A DNA stretch of 64,000 nucleotides. Origin: Corynebacterium tuberculostearicum (GTDB lineage Bacteria; Actinomycetota; Actinomycetes; Mycobacteriales; Mycobacteriaceae). The notes below the pieces were generated by a model that was not told the DNA's origin, ran no database searches, and saw nothing but the letters and a program-made list of their open reading frames with translations. The translations under genes were made by a program, and so were the position numbers. Where the stretch lies: contig NZ_CP073096.1 in assembly GCF_030503735.1 (NCBI RefSeq), positions 1,302,001 to 1,366,000 of the forward strand. The letters are read 5' to 3'. Every line of letters begins with the position of its first letter. Position 1 is the first letter of the stretch. Of the stretch, positions 27,692 to 36,859 are shown in pieces.

Positions 27692-28708
27692 TTAAGAAAT
27701 CTCGTAGGCGGTCGCGGCATAGCTCCGCGTGATGAGCTGCAGTGAGCGGGCGAGGTGCCCTAGGCCCGGTTCCGGGTCGATACTGCGGACTGCAAGTGAG
27801 TTGGGCAGGTTCGCTTCTTCCTGCCCCCAGAAAACCACCTTCAAGGGTACCAAAGCGCCCGCAGCACCATCGCCATCAATGAACGGGTCATAGAAGAGAT
27901 CGCCAGCCGCGCCGCTATCAGAATTACGGTCGAGCGCGCGGCGCAATTCCGCCGGATCCACATAGGCGCTGGGCAGACCGTGAACGGCCCAGATAGTCGC
28001 GGCCATGCGGGCAACGAGGGCATCGAGCTGCACGTGCTCGCGACGCTCAGAATAGGAATACGGATCGAGCACGCAGGAATGGATGATACGGGCGCCGTCA
28101 ATAAATTCGCGCAGTTGGCGACCTAAATTGGTGGTGGCGTCGCGCTCAGGGGAAAGCTGCGCGAGCTCGCGGTCTACTGCCGCAGCAAGCTCTTCTAGGG
28201 TCTCTTTTACCGCAGCTGGATCTTGGTATAGGAGACAGCAAAGTGCATGCAGCGCGGCGATGCTGCGCGCAGGTGAGCTGCCTTCGGCCGTTGGAAGACA
28301 AGGAGCGACGAGCGTATCGTCCGGGCAGTCCTCAACAAGAGGGCCACGGGCTGGGCCGATGAGCACGGTGGTAGCACCACGCTGGCTGGCGGCAATAAGG
28401 GCACGGGAGGCCCAATCACATTCGCCGGTCTCGCCTACTACAACGACTACGTCCAAGGCCCCCACATACCGTGGGAGCGATTCGGTAACCACAATCGGGA
28501 TTCGCAGCGGCTCGGCTAGGCCGACGCCTAGGTGGGATGCTTGGCGGGCAATCGCATCGGTGGGGATAATGACCAGCGAACGGGGATTGAGCCCGCCGAG
28601 CGCCTCGCCCCAGCGCTCCACTTCTCCGGCCATCAGGCGGATTTGGGCGCCTTCGTGCGCCACATCAAAAAAGCGCACGGTTTCGGCATCATAATTACCG
28701 GTATCCAT
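27692..28708 (-). CDS. TobH-like SIS-domain protein
   Basis: 338 residues from ATG 28708 (MDTGNYDAET); an in-frame ATG at 28735 is less likely. The protein resembles the SIS-fold phosphosugar-binding proteins called TobH in Actinobacteria, with a DVVVVVGETGECDWASRALIAAS sugar-binding core. These occur between manA and manB and may be a phosphoglucose/phosphomannose-type isomerase, but no activity is proven. Confidence 0.7.
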   Translation of the reverse strand: MDTGNYDAETVRFFDVAHEGAQIRLMAGEVERWGEALGGLNPRSLVIIPTDAIARQASHLGVGLAEPLRIPIVVTESLPRYVGALDVVVVVGETGECDWASRALIAASQRGATTVLIGPARGPLVEDCPDDTLVAPCLPTAEGSSPARSIAALHALCCLLYQDPAAVKETLEELAAAVDRELAQLSPERDATTNLGRQLREFIDGARIIHSCVLDPYSYSERREHVQLDALVARMAATIWAVHGLPSAYVDPAELRRALDRNSDSGAAGDLFYDPFIDGDGAAGALVPLKVVFWGQEEANLPNSLAVRSIDPEPGLGHLARSLQLITRSYAATAYEIS

Positions 28709-28749
28709 GTGGCCCAAGCATAGTCGGGCACCCACTAAGATGAAGTCCT

Positions 28750-29487
28750 ATGAATTCCGCACAGATCCATCCCGTACCCCTGATTGGCGGCGGACCCGGC
28801 GCGTGGGACCTCATTACCGTGCGCGGCATGCGCGCCCTGCAGGAAGCAGAGGTTATTCTTGCCGATCACCTGGGACCTACGGCGCAGCTCGATAAGCTGT
28901 GTGATATTTCTTCCAAAGAGCTTATTGACGTCTCCAAGCTCCCCTATAAGAAGTCAATCTCGCAGGAAAAGATCAACGAGCTGCTTATCGAGCACGCCCG
29001 TGCCGGCCGCAAGGTGGCCCGCCTTAAGGGGGGCGATCCCTTCGTCTTTGGGCGCGGCTTTGAAGAGGTGCAAGCGCTGGCGGAAGCGTCTATTCCCGCC
29101 ACGGTCATTCCGGGCGTGACCTCCGCCATTTCCGTTCCCGCGGCCGTGGGCATCCCGGTAACTCAGCGCGGCATCGTCCACGGGTTCACGGTGGTTTCCG
29201 GCCACCTCCCGCCCGGCCATGAGAAGTCCTTGGTGGACTGGGCAGCGCTCGCCCGCTCTGGCGCCACGCTAGCGGTAATCATGGGAGTCAGAAATGCTCC
29301 GTCCATAGCCAGCGCGCTTATCGACGCCTCCCTCCCCCCTTCCACCCCCTGCGCCATCATCCAAGAGGGGACGCTTTCAACCGAGCGCGCCTACCACTGC
29401 ACGCTGGATACGCTGGCGCGGACGATGACCGAGCAGGAAATCAGCTCACCGGCCGTCTACGTCATCGGTGAAGTGGCAGGGCTCTAG
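28750..29487 (+). CDS. cobA: uroporphyrinogen-III C-methyltransferase
   Basis: 245 residues. SAM-binding motifs: GGGPGAWDLITVRGMRAL near the start, LADHLG, and ARLKGGDPFVFGRGFEE. It methylates uroporphyrinogen III twice to precorrin-2, the first step to siroheme. It is a stand-alone methyltransferase without the CysG dehydrogenase/chelatase part; a chelatase-like CysY is encoded nearby, but no precorrin-2 dehydrogenase is in this window. Divergent from the TobH-like gene, 41 bases apart. Confidence 0.94.
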   Translation: MNSAQIHPVPLIGGGPGAWDLITVRGMRALQEAEVILADHLGPTAQLDKLCDISSKELIDVSKLPYKKSISQEKINELLIEHARAGRKVARLKGGDPFVFGRGFEEVQALAEASIPATVIPGVTSAISVPAAVGIPVTQRGIVHGFTVVSGHLPPGHEKSLVDWAALARSGATLAVIMGVRNAPSIASALIDASLPPSTPCAIIQEGTLSTERAYHCTLDTLARTMTEQEISSPAVYVIGEVAGL

Positions 29488-29527
29488 CGGGGAATTCTCA
29501 AGTCCCGCGAGCCAATTTCTGGCCGCA

Positions 29528-29580
29528 TTCTACCCCACCAGAACCGACTTCGGACCCATAGCGTGGCCGAAAGTCGCGGT
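29528..29580 (-). repeat. repeated 3' element, copy 1
   Basis: TTCTACCCCA, a gap of about 20 bases, then TAGCGTGGCCGAAAGTCG. It forms an inverted repeat (GACTTCGG...CCGAAAGTC) downstream of the TSUP stop on the minus strand. A diverged copy is at 59797-59845. Confidence 0.5.
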
Positions 29581-29587
29581 GAAAAGG

Positions 29588-30655
29588 CTACGTTAGATCC
29601 GCGGTGGAGCCTTCGGGCGCCTCATCCTGGACAATGGTCACGCCAGTCCGGCGCGAGCCATGGGCGCTGCGTGAACCGTGGACGCGGTGAGCGGCGGCAA
29701 CGCGATCTGGGAAATCCGGTGCGTGGAAATCGGCGTGGGCTGCTTCCTCGGCATTTTCGGCTTCCAATTCCGCTGCACGCTCGCGCCTGGTGCGCAGCGC
29801 GCCTCGAATAGTGGCAGCCAGTCCAGCCGCGACCACGGCGGCGATGGCTACCGAGGTGACTGCTGGCGGCACCGACCAGCCGAAGTACGTCTCGGCGCCG
29901 CCGATGACCTTACTGATATTCAGCCCCACGATGGCCGTGCCCACCAGTCCGCCGAGCAGGACTGGGTTGATGCGGGAGATGAGCCACGCTGCAATAGGCG
30001 CGGTAATGGCGCCGCCGATGAGCAGCGCGATGACTGCGGCGAGATTGGCGACGATTTCGTGCCAGAGCCCGACGATGAAGCCCGCGGTCGCCCCAAAGGT
30101 TACAAGGAACTCGGCGGCATTGACCGTACCTACGATGCGGCGTGGCTGCTCACGGCCTATCGCCATGAGGGTGGAGGTCGAGACGGGTCCCCAGCCACCG
30201 CCACCGGTGGAATCGATAAATCCGCCCACTAGGCCAAGGCAAGCGAGAAATGGTGTGGAGTGCGTGCGCTTATACGCGGAGCCGCGGCGGCGCGGCTGGG
30301 AGAAGCGCCAGATAAGGTTGGCGCCGATGCCTACCAAGATGAGCGCGGTTACGGGAGCGGCTGCGGCGGTGGAGATAGTGGAAAGCAGCGTGGCACCCAA
30401 GAAGGCGGCGATGCCACCGGGCACGCCGAGGCGGATGACGGTATTCCAGTCCACATTGCCAAAGCGCGCGTGGCTTAATCCGGAGATAGCAGTTGTGCCA
30501 AGCTCGGCGGTGTGTACGACGGCCGAGGCTTGGGCGGGCCCAAGGCCTGCTAGCAGCAACATAGTGGTAGATGTGACGCCGAAACCCATGCCAATGCCGC
30601 CGTCCACAAGGTTGGCCGCCGCACCTGCCAGCGCGATGAGGATCAGGGTTAGCAT
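29588..30655 (-). CDS. cysZ: TSUP-family permease of the sulfite cluster (CysZ-like)
   Basis: 355 residues with about eight hydrophobic segments and two GG(I/V)xxF(I)GAT-type half-repeats (GGIAAFLGATLL; GGAITAPIAAW), the TauE/SafE layout. The last about 80 residues are charged and His-rich, probably cytoplasmic. Its start overlaps the cysY stop by 7 bases. Location in the siroheme/sulfite locus suggests sulfite or sulfate-ion movement, as inferred for cysZ of C. glutamicum; the direction is not known. Confidence 0.8.
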   Translation of the reverse strand: MLTLILIALAGAAANLVDGGIGMGFGVTSTTMLLLAGLGPAQASAVVHTAELGTTAISGLSHARFGNVDWNTVIRLGVPGGIAAFLGATLLSTISTAAAAPVTALILVGIGANLIWRFSQPRRRGSAYKRTHSTPFLACLGLVGGFIDSTGGGGWGPVSTSTLMAIGREQPRRIVGTVNAAEFLVTFGATAGFIVGLWHEIVANLAAVIALLIGGAITAPIAAWLISRINPVLLGGLVGTAIVGLNISKVIGGAETYFGWSVPPAVTSVAIAAVVAAGLAATIRGALRTRRERAAELEAENAEEAAHADFHAPDFPDRVAAAHRVHGSRSAHGSRRTGVTIVQDEAPEGSTADLT

Positions 30656-31335
30656 GGCACGAATACCTCCTGCGCGGCATTGCGCGCCTGACGGAAACGG
30701 TCAACGACGAGGCCAGCTAAGTCAGTTCCTAGCGGGCGGTCGACGGTAGCGGAAACGCCCGCCAAGCGATCCAGGAGCAGGCCCTCGGTCACAAAGAGCG
30801 GGATTACCCGAACACGTGCAGGATCCGAATATTCGCGGCAAAAGGACACAATCCCTTCGCGGCCACCGCGGGTAGCGAATTCCACTGTGGTGGGCACGCT
30901 GGTGAGCGCGAAGGTGCGGTGGGCGAGCTCTCGGATGGCATCGTTGGCCGCGGTATCAGAAGAACCTACGGAGTAGATGACTACATGGGAATCGCCCGGC
31001 CGGGTACGGGACGCGAGCACGCGAGCGACATCCTCGCCGGTGCCAAGTCCTGCGGTAAGATGAAGGGAAAGGTGGGCCGCTTGGGAGGCGTCGGCAAGCG
31101 CGCGTGGGACGTCAACGCGCTGGTGGTAGCCCTGGGTAAAAAGCAAGGGAACCACAATGGCGTCAGTCTCCCCCAGCTGGGCGAGCTCGAGGGCGGCCGT
31201 GGTGAGGTCGGGCCGGTTGAATTCCAGGTGCGCTGCACGGGCGGGCCGCACGCCGGTGGCCTGGGTAAGTCGCTCAATGCCGGCCGCGGCACCCGGTTTG
31301 CGCGAGCCGTGGGACAGGGTAATAAGCGCAGTCAT
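30649..31335 (-). CDS. cysY: sirohydrochlorin ferrochelatase-like protein (CysY/CbiX)
   Basis: 228 residues. CbiX/SirB-type half-domains: LSHGSRKPGAAAGI (metal-binding His) and VPLLFTQGYHQRVDVPRAL, with a second half ending VIPLFVTEGLLLDRL. It would insert iron into sirohydrochlorin to make siroheme for CysI. The gene lies 9 bases after cysX and overlaps cysZ, so it is in the operon. Confidence 0.82.
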   Translation of the reverse strand: MTALITLSHGSRKPGAAAGIERLTQATGVRPARAAHLEFNRPDLTTAALELAQLGETDAIVVPLLFTQGYHQRVDVPRALADASQAAHLSLHLTAGLGTGEDVARVLASRTRPGDSHVVIYSVGSSDTAANDAIRELAHRTFALTSVPTTVEFATRGGREGIVSFCREYSDPARVRVIPLFVTEGLLLDRLAGVSATVDRPLGTDLAGLVVDRFRQARNAAQEVFVPC

Positions 31336-31344
31336 CGGACAGCC

Positions 31345-31596
31345 TTAAGCCTTGGGGGCCGTACTATGGCCGCGGCGGGCAAGCGAACGCTTCAGCGCCT
31401 CGTTAGAAGACACGGCGGGTGCAGGGGCTACCGGGGCATCGTCTTGGCCGTGGAACCGCACGGAGAAAATCCGCAGGCATTCCTGGCACTTCCAGGCAAA
31501 GTCATCTTCCTCGTCTGGGAAGAGGTCGGTGCCGGCGCAGTAAGGGCAGAAGCTGGGATGGTTGCGGTTCGGGTTCGGCTGGCGGCGAAAATTCAC
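31345..31596 (-). CDS. cysX: small four-cysteine protein CysX
   Basis: 83 residues. One CPYC...CQEC pair arrangement (CPYCAGTDLFPDEEDDFAW then KCQECLRIF) suggests a zinc ribbon or small iron-sulfur site. It matches the C. glutamicum CysX position between cysI and downstream genes, and is thought to help electron transfer to sulfite reductase. The ATG overlaps the cysI stop by 4 bases. Confidence 0.82.
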   Translation of the reverse strand: MNFRRQPNPNRNHPSFCPYCAGTDLFPDEEDDFAWKCQECLRIFSVRFHGQDDAPVAPAPAVSSNEALKRSLARRGHSTAPKA

Positions 31597-33269
31597 TGCA
31601 AATCCTCCTCCTTAGCACGCAAGACCCAGTGGCGGAATTGCTCGCCTTCCTCGCGCTGCTCCTTGTAGTTGTTGACCAGGCGAATGACGTAATCGGGCAC
31701 CTCATCGGCCACGACCTTATGGCCGCGCAGCTTGCGGCCCCAGTCCGGAGAAAGGCCAAGCGCGCCGCCCAGGTGAACCTGGAAGCCTTCGACGCGGTTG
31801 CCCTCGGAATCGGTGACGATCTGACCCTTCAGGCCGATGTCCGATACCTGCGAACGCGCACAAGCGTTGGGGCAGCCGTTGAGCGCGATGGAAATCGGCA
31901 CGTCTAGATCACCCAAGGTTTCCTCCAGGATGTCCACCAGCTCAATGGCGCGGGCCTTGGTGGTCACGTGAGCGAGCTTGCAAAATTCCAGGCCGGTACA
32001 AGAGATGACGCCACGGCGGAATTCGGACGGCTGGGAGTATAGGCCGGTCTCATCGAGCGCGCGGGAGAGCGCCGGAATGTCTTCTTCCACCACATCGAGG
32101 AAAAGTAGCTCCTTCATTGGAGTGGTGCGAATGCGGCTAATACCGAATTTCTCGGCCACGTCCGCAATGGCGATGAGCTGCTCGCCGGTGGCGTGGCCCA
32201 CGGTGGGTTTTACGCCGACGTAGAACTTGCCGTCTTTCTGGCGGTGCACGCCAAGGTGATCACGGGAGCCAGGCTCGACCTCCAGTGGTATGCCATCCAG
32301 TAGCGGCTTATCCAGGTATTCTTCCTCCAGCACTTGGCGGAACTTTTCGATGCCCCACTTGGCTACCAAGAACTTCAGGCGGGCACGATTGCGATTGCGA
32401 CGGAACCCATAGTCACGGAAGATACCAACCACCCCGGCCCAGACCTCGGGTACGCGTTCCAACGGGACCCAAGCGCCGAGGGATTGCGAGAGCATCGGGT
32501 TGGTAGATAGGCCGCCACCGACGAAGCAGTCGAATCCCGGCCCGTGCTCAGGGTGATTTACGCCCACGAAGGCAACGTCTTGAATCTCGTGGGTAACGTC
32601 CTGGCGAGCATTGCCGGAAATGGCGGTTTTGAATTTGCGCGGTAGGTTATGGAATTCCTCGCGCGGCAGGTAGTTATTTTTGATCTCTTCGAGGGCTGGG
32701 GTGGCATCGATAATCTCGTCCTCTGCCACACCTGCGACTGGCGAGCCCAAGATGACGCGCGGCACATCGCCGCAGCCCATGAGCGTGCTCAAACCTACCG
32801 ACTCGAGCTTGTCCCAAATGGTGGGCACATCCTCGATTTGAATCCAGTGCAGCTGGATATTTTGGCGGTCTGTGAAGTCCGCGGTGGAGCGGGCATAATC
32901 GCGCGAGATTTCACCAACGGCGCGCAGCTTGGCAGGATCGGCGCGGCCGCCGTCGAAGCGAACGCGCATCATGAAGTACTCATCCTGCAGCTCGGCGTTC
33001 GAAAGCTTGGCGGTCATCTCGCCGCCCAAGTTCTGATTACGCTGGGTATATAGGCCCAGCCACTTAAAGCGCGGGGCTAAGTCATCCGCGGGGATCGAAG
33101 AAAATCCCTGCTTAGAATAGATATCGATGACGCGCTGCTTGGCAGAGAGCCCGCCATCTTCTTGCTTGATTACCTCGTCATTATTGAGGGGCTCGGTGCC
33201 GTCAATCTTCCATTGGCCTTCGGGCTTTTTGGCGCGGTGCTTGCGCTTGGGATTAGTCGCGGTGGTCAT
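31593..33269 (-). CDS. cysI: ferredoxin-dependent assimilatory sulfite reductase
   Basis: 558 residues from ATG 33269; the longer frame to TTG 33311 lacks a ribosome site. The siroheme/4Fe-4S cysteines are visible: CTGLEFC and NGCPNACARSQ. Nitrite/sulfite reductase half-domains repeat around RIRTTPMKELLF. Because it is the ferredoxin type, Fpr encoded divergently probably supplies electrons. It reduces sulfite to sulfide for cysteine synthesis. It is first gene of the cysI-X-Y-Z operon. Confidence 0.94.
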   Translation of the reverse strand: MTTATNPKRKHRAKKPEGQWKIDGTEPLNNDEVIKQEDGGLSAKQRVIDIYSKQGFSSIPADDLAPRFKWLGLYTQRNQNLGGEMTAKLSNAELQDEYFMMRVRFDGGRADPAKLRAVGEISRDYARSTADFTDRQNIQLHWIQIEDVPTIWDKLESVGLSTLMGCGDVPRVILGSPVAGVAEDEIIDATPALEEIKNNYLPREEFHNLPRKFKTAISGNARQDVTHEIQDVAFVGVNHPEHGPGFDCFVGGGLSTNPMLSQSLGAWVPLERVPEVWAGVVGIFRDYGFRRNRNRARLKFLVAKWGIEKFRQVLEEEYLDKPLLDGIPLEVEPGSRDHLGVHRQKDGKFYVGVKPTVGHATGEQLIAIADVAEKFGISRIRTTPMKELLFLDVVEEDIPALSRALDETGLYSQPSEFRRGVISCTGLEFCKLAHVTTKARAIELVDILEETLGDLDVPISIALNGCPNACARSQVSDIGLKGQIVTDSEGNRVEGFQVHLGGALGLSPDWGRKLRGHKVVADEVPDYVIRLVNNYKEQREEGEQFRHWVLRAKEEDLQ

Positions 33270-33521
33270 GGTGTAGATCTCAACCTGCCTTTCCAAAGTA
33301 TTGAAAGACAACCTACCCGTCTAAATAGAGCAGACAAAGCGGTCTTTTTCATTTTCAAGTGAGAAATCGCCCTGAACTGGCCTAAAGACAGGACAACTTT
33401 AGAATCTAATTCAAGACCTTGCCGCACACTAGACTAGACGGTTCAATTACCAGAAAGATTACTCACAAGAAATGAACCTAGCGGTCTAGACCCGCGGGAA
33501 AGAGAAAGGCACCCCCACAGA
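33270..33521. promoter_or_regulatory. cysI/fpr divergent control region
   Basis: Contains many AGAC/GTCT half-sites: AGAC at 33306, GTCTA at 33319, AGAC at 33332, GGTCT at 33341, TAGAC at 33430 and 33435, and the palindrome GGTCTAGACC at 33483-33492. McbR of C. glutamicum binds TAGAC-N6-GTCTA and represses these genes, but no pair has exactly that spacing. A second inverted repeat CTAAAG-N9-CTTTAG lies at 33382-33402. Sulfur-dependent repressor binding is likely; the exact sites are uncertain. Confidence 0.5.
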
Positions 33522-34877
33522 ATGAATAAGCCCTTGAAAGTAGCCGTCATTGGCGCCGGACCAGCCGGCATCTACGCCTCCGATATCTTGGTGAAAAAGA
33601 CCGGCAGCGAGGTACAGATTGACCTCATAGAGCAGATGCCCGCGCCCTTCGGCCTCATCCGTTACGGCGTAGCACCGGATCATCCGCGTATTAAGGGAAT
33701 CATCAAGTCCCTCCACCGCGTGCTCGATACCGAGCAGATTCGCCTGCTGACCAACGTACACATCGGGCGCGATATCACCGTCGACGAGCTGCAACAGCAT
33801 TACGACGCCGTGGTCTTTGCTACTGGGGCGGTAGGCGACCGCCATCGCGAGATTCCCGGTGCAGATTTGAATGGCGTGCACGGTGCCGGAGAATTCGTAG
33901 GCTTCTACGATGGCAACCCGCGCTTCGAGCGCCACTGGGATCTTTCAGCAAAGGAGGTTGCAGTCATCGGCGTGGGCAATGTGGGCCTTGACGTCTCCCG
34001 CATCTTGGCCAAAACCGGCGATGAGCTCAAGGTGACCGAAATCCCCGATAACGTCTACGAGTCCTTGGCCAAGAACCAGGCCGAGACCGTGCGTGTCTTC
34101 GGGCGCCGCGGCCCGGCGCAGGCCAAATTCACCCCGCAGGAACTCAAGGAACTTGATCATTCCGAGTCCATCAACGTTGTGGTCTCACCGGAAGACATTG
34201 ACTATGACGAAGCTTCGCTCGCCGCGCGTCAGGAAAGCAAGTCCACCGACTTGGTATGCCAAGTCCTTGAGCAATACGCCATCCGCGATCCCAAAAAGGC
34301 GCCGCACACCCTGCAGATCCACCTCTTTGAGCAGCCGGTAGAGATCTTGGGCGAGAACGGCAATGTTACCGGCATCAAGACCGAGCGAACCGCGCTCAAC
34401 GGCGATGGCAGCGTGCACGGCACCGGAAAATTCACCGAATGGCCGGTACAAGCGGTCTACTTCGCCACCGGCTACCGCTCCGATGCGGTCGATGGCGTGC
34501 CCTTTAACCAAGAGAGGAACGTCATCAATAATGACGGTGGCCATGTCATTGATGAGTCCGGTGAAGTGGTGCCTGGCCTTTACACCACTGGATGGATTAA
34601 GCGCGGACCGGTGGGGCTCATTGGCAATACCAAGTCCGATGCCACGGAGACGATTGGCATGCTGCTTGACGACGCCGCCTCTGGCGCCCTCCCCTCCCCC
34701 TCCAGCACCGCAGATATCACCGATGTCTTTGCCGAGCGCGGCATCGACTACCTGACGTGGCAGGACTGGCAGCGCTTGGACGCTGCCGAGCGCGCACTAG
34801 GCGAGCGCGAGGGCCGCGAACGCAAGAAGTTCGTGGAGTGGGAGGACATGGTCTCCCACTCGCGCGCCGAGGTTTAG
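33522..34877 (+). CDS. fpr: ferredoxin-NADP reductase FprA type
   Basis: 451 residues, adrenodoxin-reductase-like. The FAD site is VAVIGAGPAGIYASDIL, the NADPH site is VIGVGNVGLDVSRIL, and GLYTTGWIKRGPVGLIGN is also present. It passes electrons from NADPH to ferredoxin, which serves CysI. It is divergent from cysI, matching fpr2 beside cysI in C. glutamicum. Its end overlaps convergent manB by 4 bases. Confidence 0.93.
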   Translation: MNKPLKVAVIGAGPAGIYASDILVKKTGSEVQIDLIEQMPAPFGLIRYGVAPDHPRIKGIIKSLHRVLDTEQIRLLTNVHIGRDITVDELQQHYDAVVFATGAVGDRHREIPGADLNGVHGAGEFVGFYDGNPRFERHWDLSAKEVAVIGVGNVGLDVSRILAKTGDELKVTEIPDNVYESLAKNQAETVRVFGRRGPAQAKFTPQELKELDHSESINVVVSPEDIDYDEASLAARQESKSTDLVCQVLEQYAIRDPKKAPHTLQIHLFEQPVEILGENGNVTGIKTERTALNGDGSVHGTGKFTEWPVQAVYFATGYRSDAVDGVPFNQERNVINNDGGHVIDESGEVVPGLYTTGWIKRGPVGLIGNTKSDATETIGMLLDDAASGALPSPSSTADITDVFAERGIDYLTWQDWQRLDAAERALGEREGRERKKFVEWEDMVSHSRAEV

Positions 34878-36241
34878 CGGCGGATGATGGCGAGGACTTC
34901 GTCGACGATGGCTTGAACTTCGTCGGCCGTCTTCGCCTCTACATTGAGACGCAGCAGCGGTTCCGTATTGGACGCACGCACGTTGAACCATGCCTCAGTG
35001 TCCTTGAGCTCGACGGTCACGCCGTCCAGCTCATCGACGGATTCGATCTTATCGGCCAGCTCATCCAGTACCGCCTGGGTAGCGGCCTTCTGGTCCTCCA
35101 CGGTGGAGTTGATTTCGCCAGATGCTTCGTAGCGGGAGTACTCCGCCATGAGCTCGCTCAGCGGCTTATCTGACTGGCCCAGCGCGGCAAGAACGTGCAT
35201 TGCAGCCAGCATGCCGGAATCGGCGTTCCAGAACTCTTGGAAGTAATAGTGCGCGGAATGCTCGCCCCCGAAGGCAGCCTTATGCTCGGCCATTTGTGCC
35301 TTAATGAAAGAGTGCCCCACGCGAGTACGCACCGGGGTGCCGCCGTTTTCCTTAATGAGCTCCGGCACGGTCTTGGAGGCAATCAGGTTGTGGATGATAG
35401 TCGCGCCTGGGAACTTCTCCAGATAGCGCTCTGCAACCAGAGCACAGATTGCAGACGGGGAGACCGGCTGGCCCTTTTCATCCACCACGAAGCAACGGTC
35501 CGCATCGCCATCAAAGGCCAATCCGATATCGGCCTTCTGGTCCACGGTGAACTTCTGCAGGTCCACGAGGTTCTTCGGATCCAGGGGGTTAGCCTCGTGG
35601 TTCGGGAAGGTGCCATCGAGCTCGAAGTACAAATCCCGGACGTCGAAAGGCAGGCCATCGAAGACGGCCGGAACGGTGTGGCCACCCATGCCGTTAGCGG
35701 CATCAACGGCCACAACCAGCGGCTTGGAATCCTCCAGCGGCACCAGCTTGCACAGGAAGTCCGCGTAGCCAGCGAGAATCTCCTGTTCGGCAATCGCGCC
35801 TTCGGTACCGGTAAACTCCGGGGTTCCTTCGATAAGCATCTGCTTAATCTGTTCCAAGCCAGTCTCCTGGCCCACCGGCACCGCGCCAGCGCGGCAGAGC
35901 TTAATACCGTTGTACTTGGCTGGGTTATGGGAGGCGGTAAACATTGCGCCCGCACACTCTAAGGAACCAGCGGCGTAATAGAGCTCGTCGGTGGAAGTCA
36001 GCCCCAATAGAGTTACGTTCAGGCCTTGTGAGGTTACGCCTTCAGCAAAAGCGCGCGCCAGAGACGGCGAGGACGGACGCATATCGTGTCCCACCGCCAC
36101 GGTATTTTCGCCTTCCTCTCGCAGGATGGCGGCAAAAGCGGCGCCCGTATCGCGCACGAAGTTCTCATCGATATCTTCGCCCACCACGCCACGGACGTCA
36201 TAGGCCTTAATTACTGCATCAAGATGCTCACGAGTTCGCAT
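34874..36241 (-). CDS. manB: phosphomannomutase/phosphoglucomutase
   Basis: 455 residues from ATG 36241. Motifs: FTASHNPAKYNGIK (phosphoserine loop), FDGDADRCF (metal loop), GGEHSAHYY (sugar-binding) and RASNTEPLLRLNVEA (phosphate-binding). It converts mannose-6-phosphate to mannose-1-phosphate, the step after ManA and before ManC. It sits on the far side of the sulfite genes from manA, which suggests that the manA-manB block was split by them. Confidence 0.95.
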   Translation of the reverse strand: MRTREHLDAVIKAYDVRGVVGEDIDENFVRDTGAAFAAILREEGENTVAVGHDMRPSSPSLARAFAEGVTSQGLNVTLLGLTSTDELYYAAGSLECAGAMFTASHNPAKYNGIKLCRAGAVPVGQETGLEQIKQMLIEGTPEFTGTEGAIAEQEILAGYADFLCKLVPLEDSKPLVVAVDAANGMGGHTVPAVFDGLPFDVRDLYFELDGTFPNHEANPLDPKNLVDLQKFTVDQKADIGLAFDGDADRCFVVDEKGQPVSPSAICALVAERYLEKFPGATIIHNLIASKTVPELIKENGGTPVRTRVGHSFIKAQMAEHKAAFGGEHSAHYYFQEFWNADSGMLAAMHVLAALGQSDKPLSELMAEYSRYEASGEINSTVEDQKAATQAVLDELADKIESVDELDGVTVELKDTEAWFNVRASNTEPLLRLNVEAKTADEVQAIVDEVLAIIRR

Positions 36242-36295
36242 AACCCGCAATAGTACTCCCGCCCACTGGGAAACTACCGCACCATGGGGTCCGTG

Positions 36296-36763
36296 TCAGT
36301 CCTGTTCTGGTTCTTCCGGCGCTGGTTTATCGGGTACCACCGATAAATGTGCGCGACGAGCTTTTTTGGCATAGGCAACCCGGCGGGTGCGAAAGACAGG
36401 ATGATTCGAGTTTGCGGGATCCGCGCCATCAAAGGTGGCCGAATAATCGATCGGATCCGCACCCGAGCCGGCGCTGCGGTCATCGACTAGGCCGGTAGTC
36501 ACGCGACCGTCCTCCTTAACGGCCTCCGCCAGAGCCATTAGATCGTCTTCTTCATCCAGCTCGATGCGGTCCACGCGTACCAACTCCCATCCCACCGGCG
36601 CGGAGATGCGATCGCGGTGAGTGGCGCAGAGATCCCAGCTGTGCGGGTTCTCCTCTTCCGCCAGCGGCCCGACGACGGCCGTCTGGTCCGCGTAAGCGTA
36701 GGTTAATGTCGCCACGGCGGGACGGCCGCAGCCTGGGCGGGAGCAATGGCGAGATACAGTCAC
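36296..36763 (-). CDS. DUF3499 protein, cysteine-rich N-terminus
   Basis: 155 residues from GTG 36763; TTG 36772 is an alternative. N-terminal CSRPGCGRPAVATL and a DLCATHRDR motif suggest a zinc-binding start. The rest is acidic then basic. This conserved actinobacterial family sits beside manB and whiB2; its function is unknown. No clear ribosome site, so leaderless translation is possible. Confidence 0.75.
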   Translation of the reverse strand: MTVSRHCSRPGCGRPAVATLTYAYADQTAVVGPLAEEENPHSWDLCATHRDRISAPVGWELVRVDRIELDEEDDLMALAEAVKEDGRVTTGLVDDRSAGSGADPIDYSATFDGADPANSNHPVFRTRRVAYAKKARRAHLSVVPDKPAPEEPEQD

Positions 36764-36859
36764 AGCACACAAGTCTAAACCCTTAGTTGAGATTTAGATA
36801 GTTCTCGCTCCGGCGTGGCTCCGCTAAACCCCAGCCGTCGTCGCCTTAAAATCGGGGTT

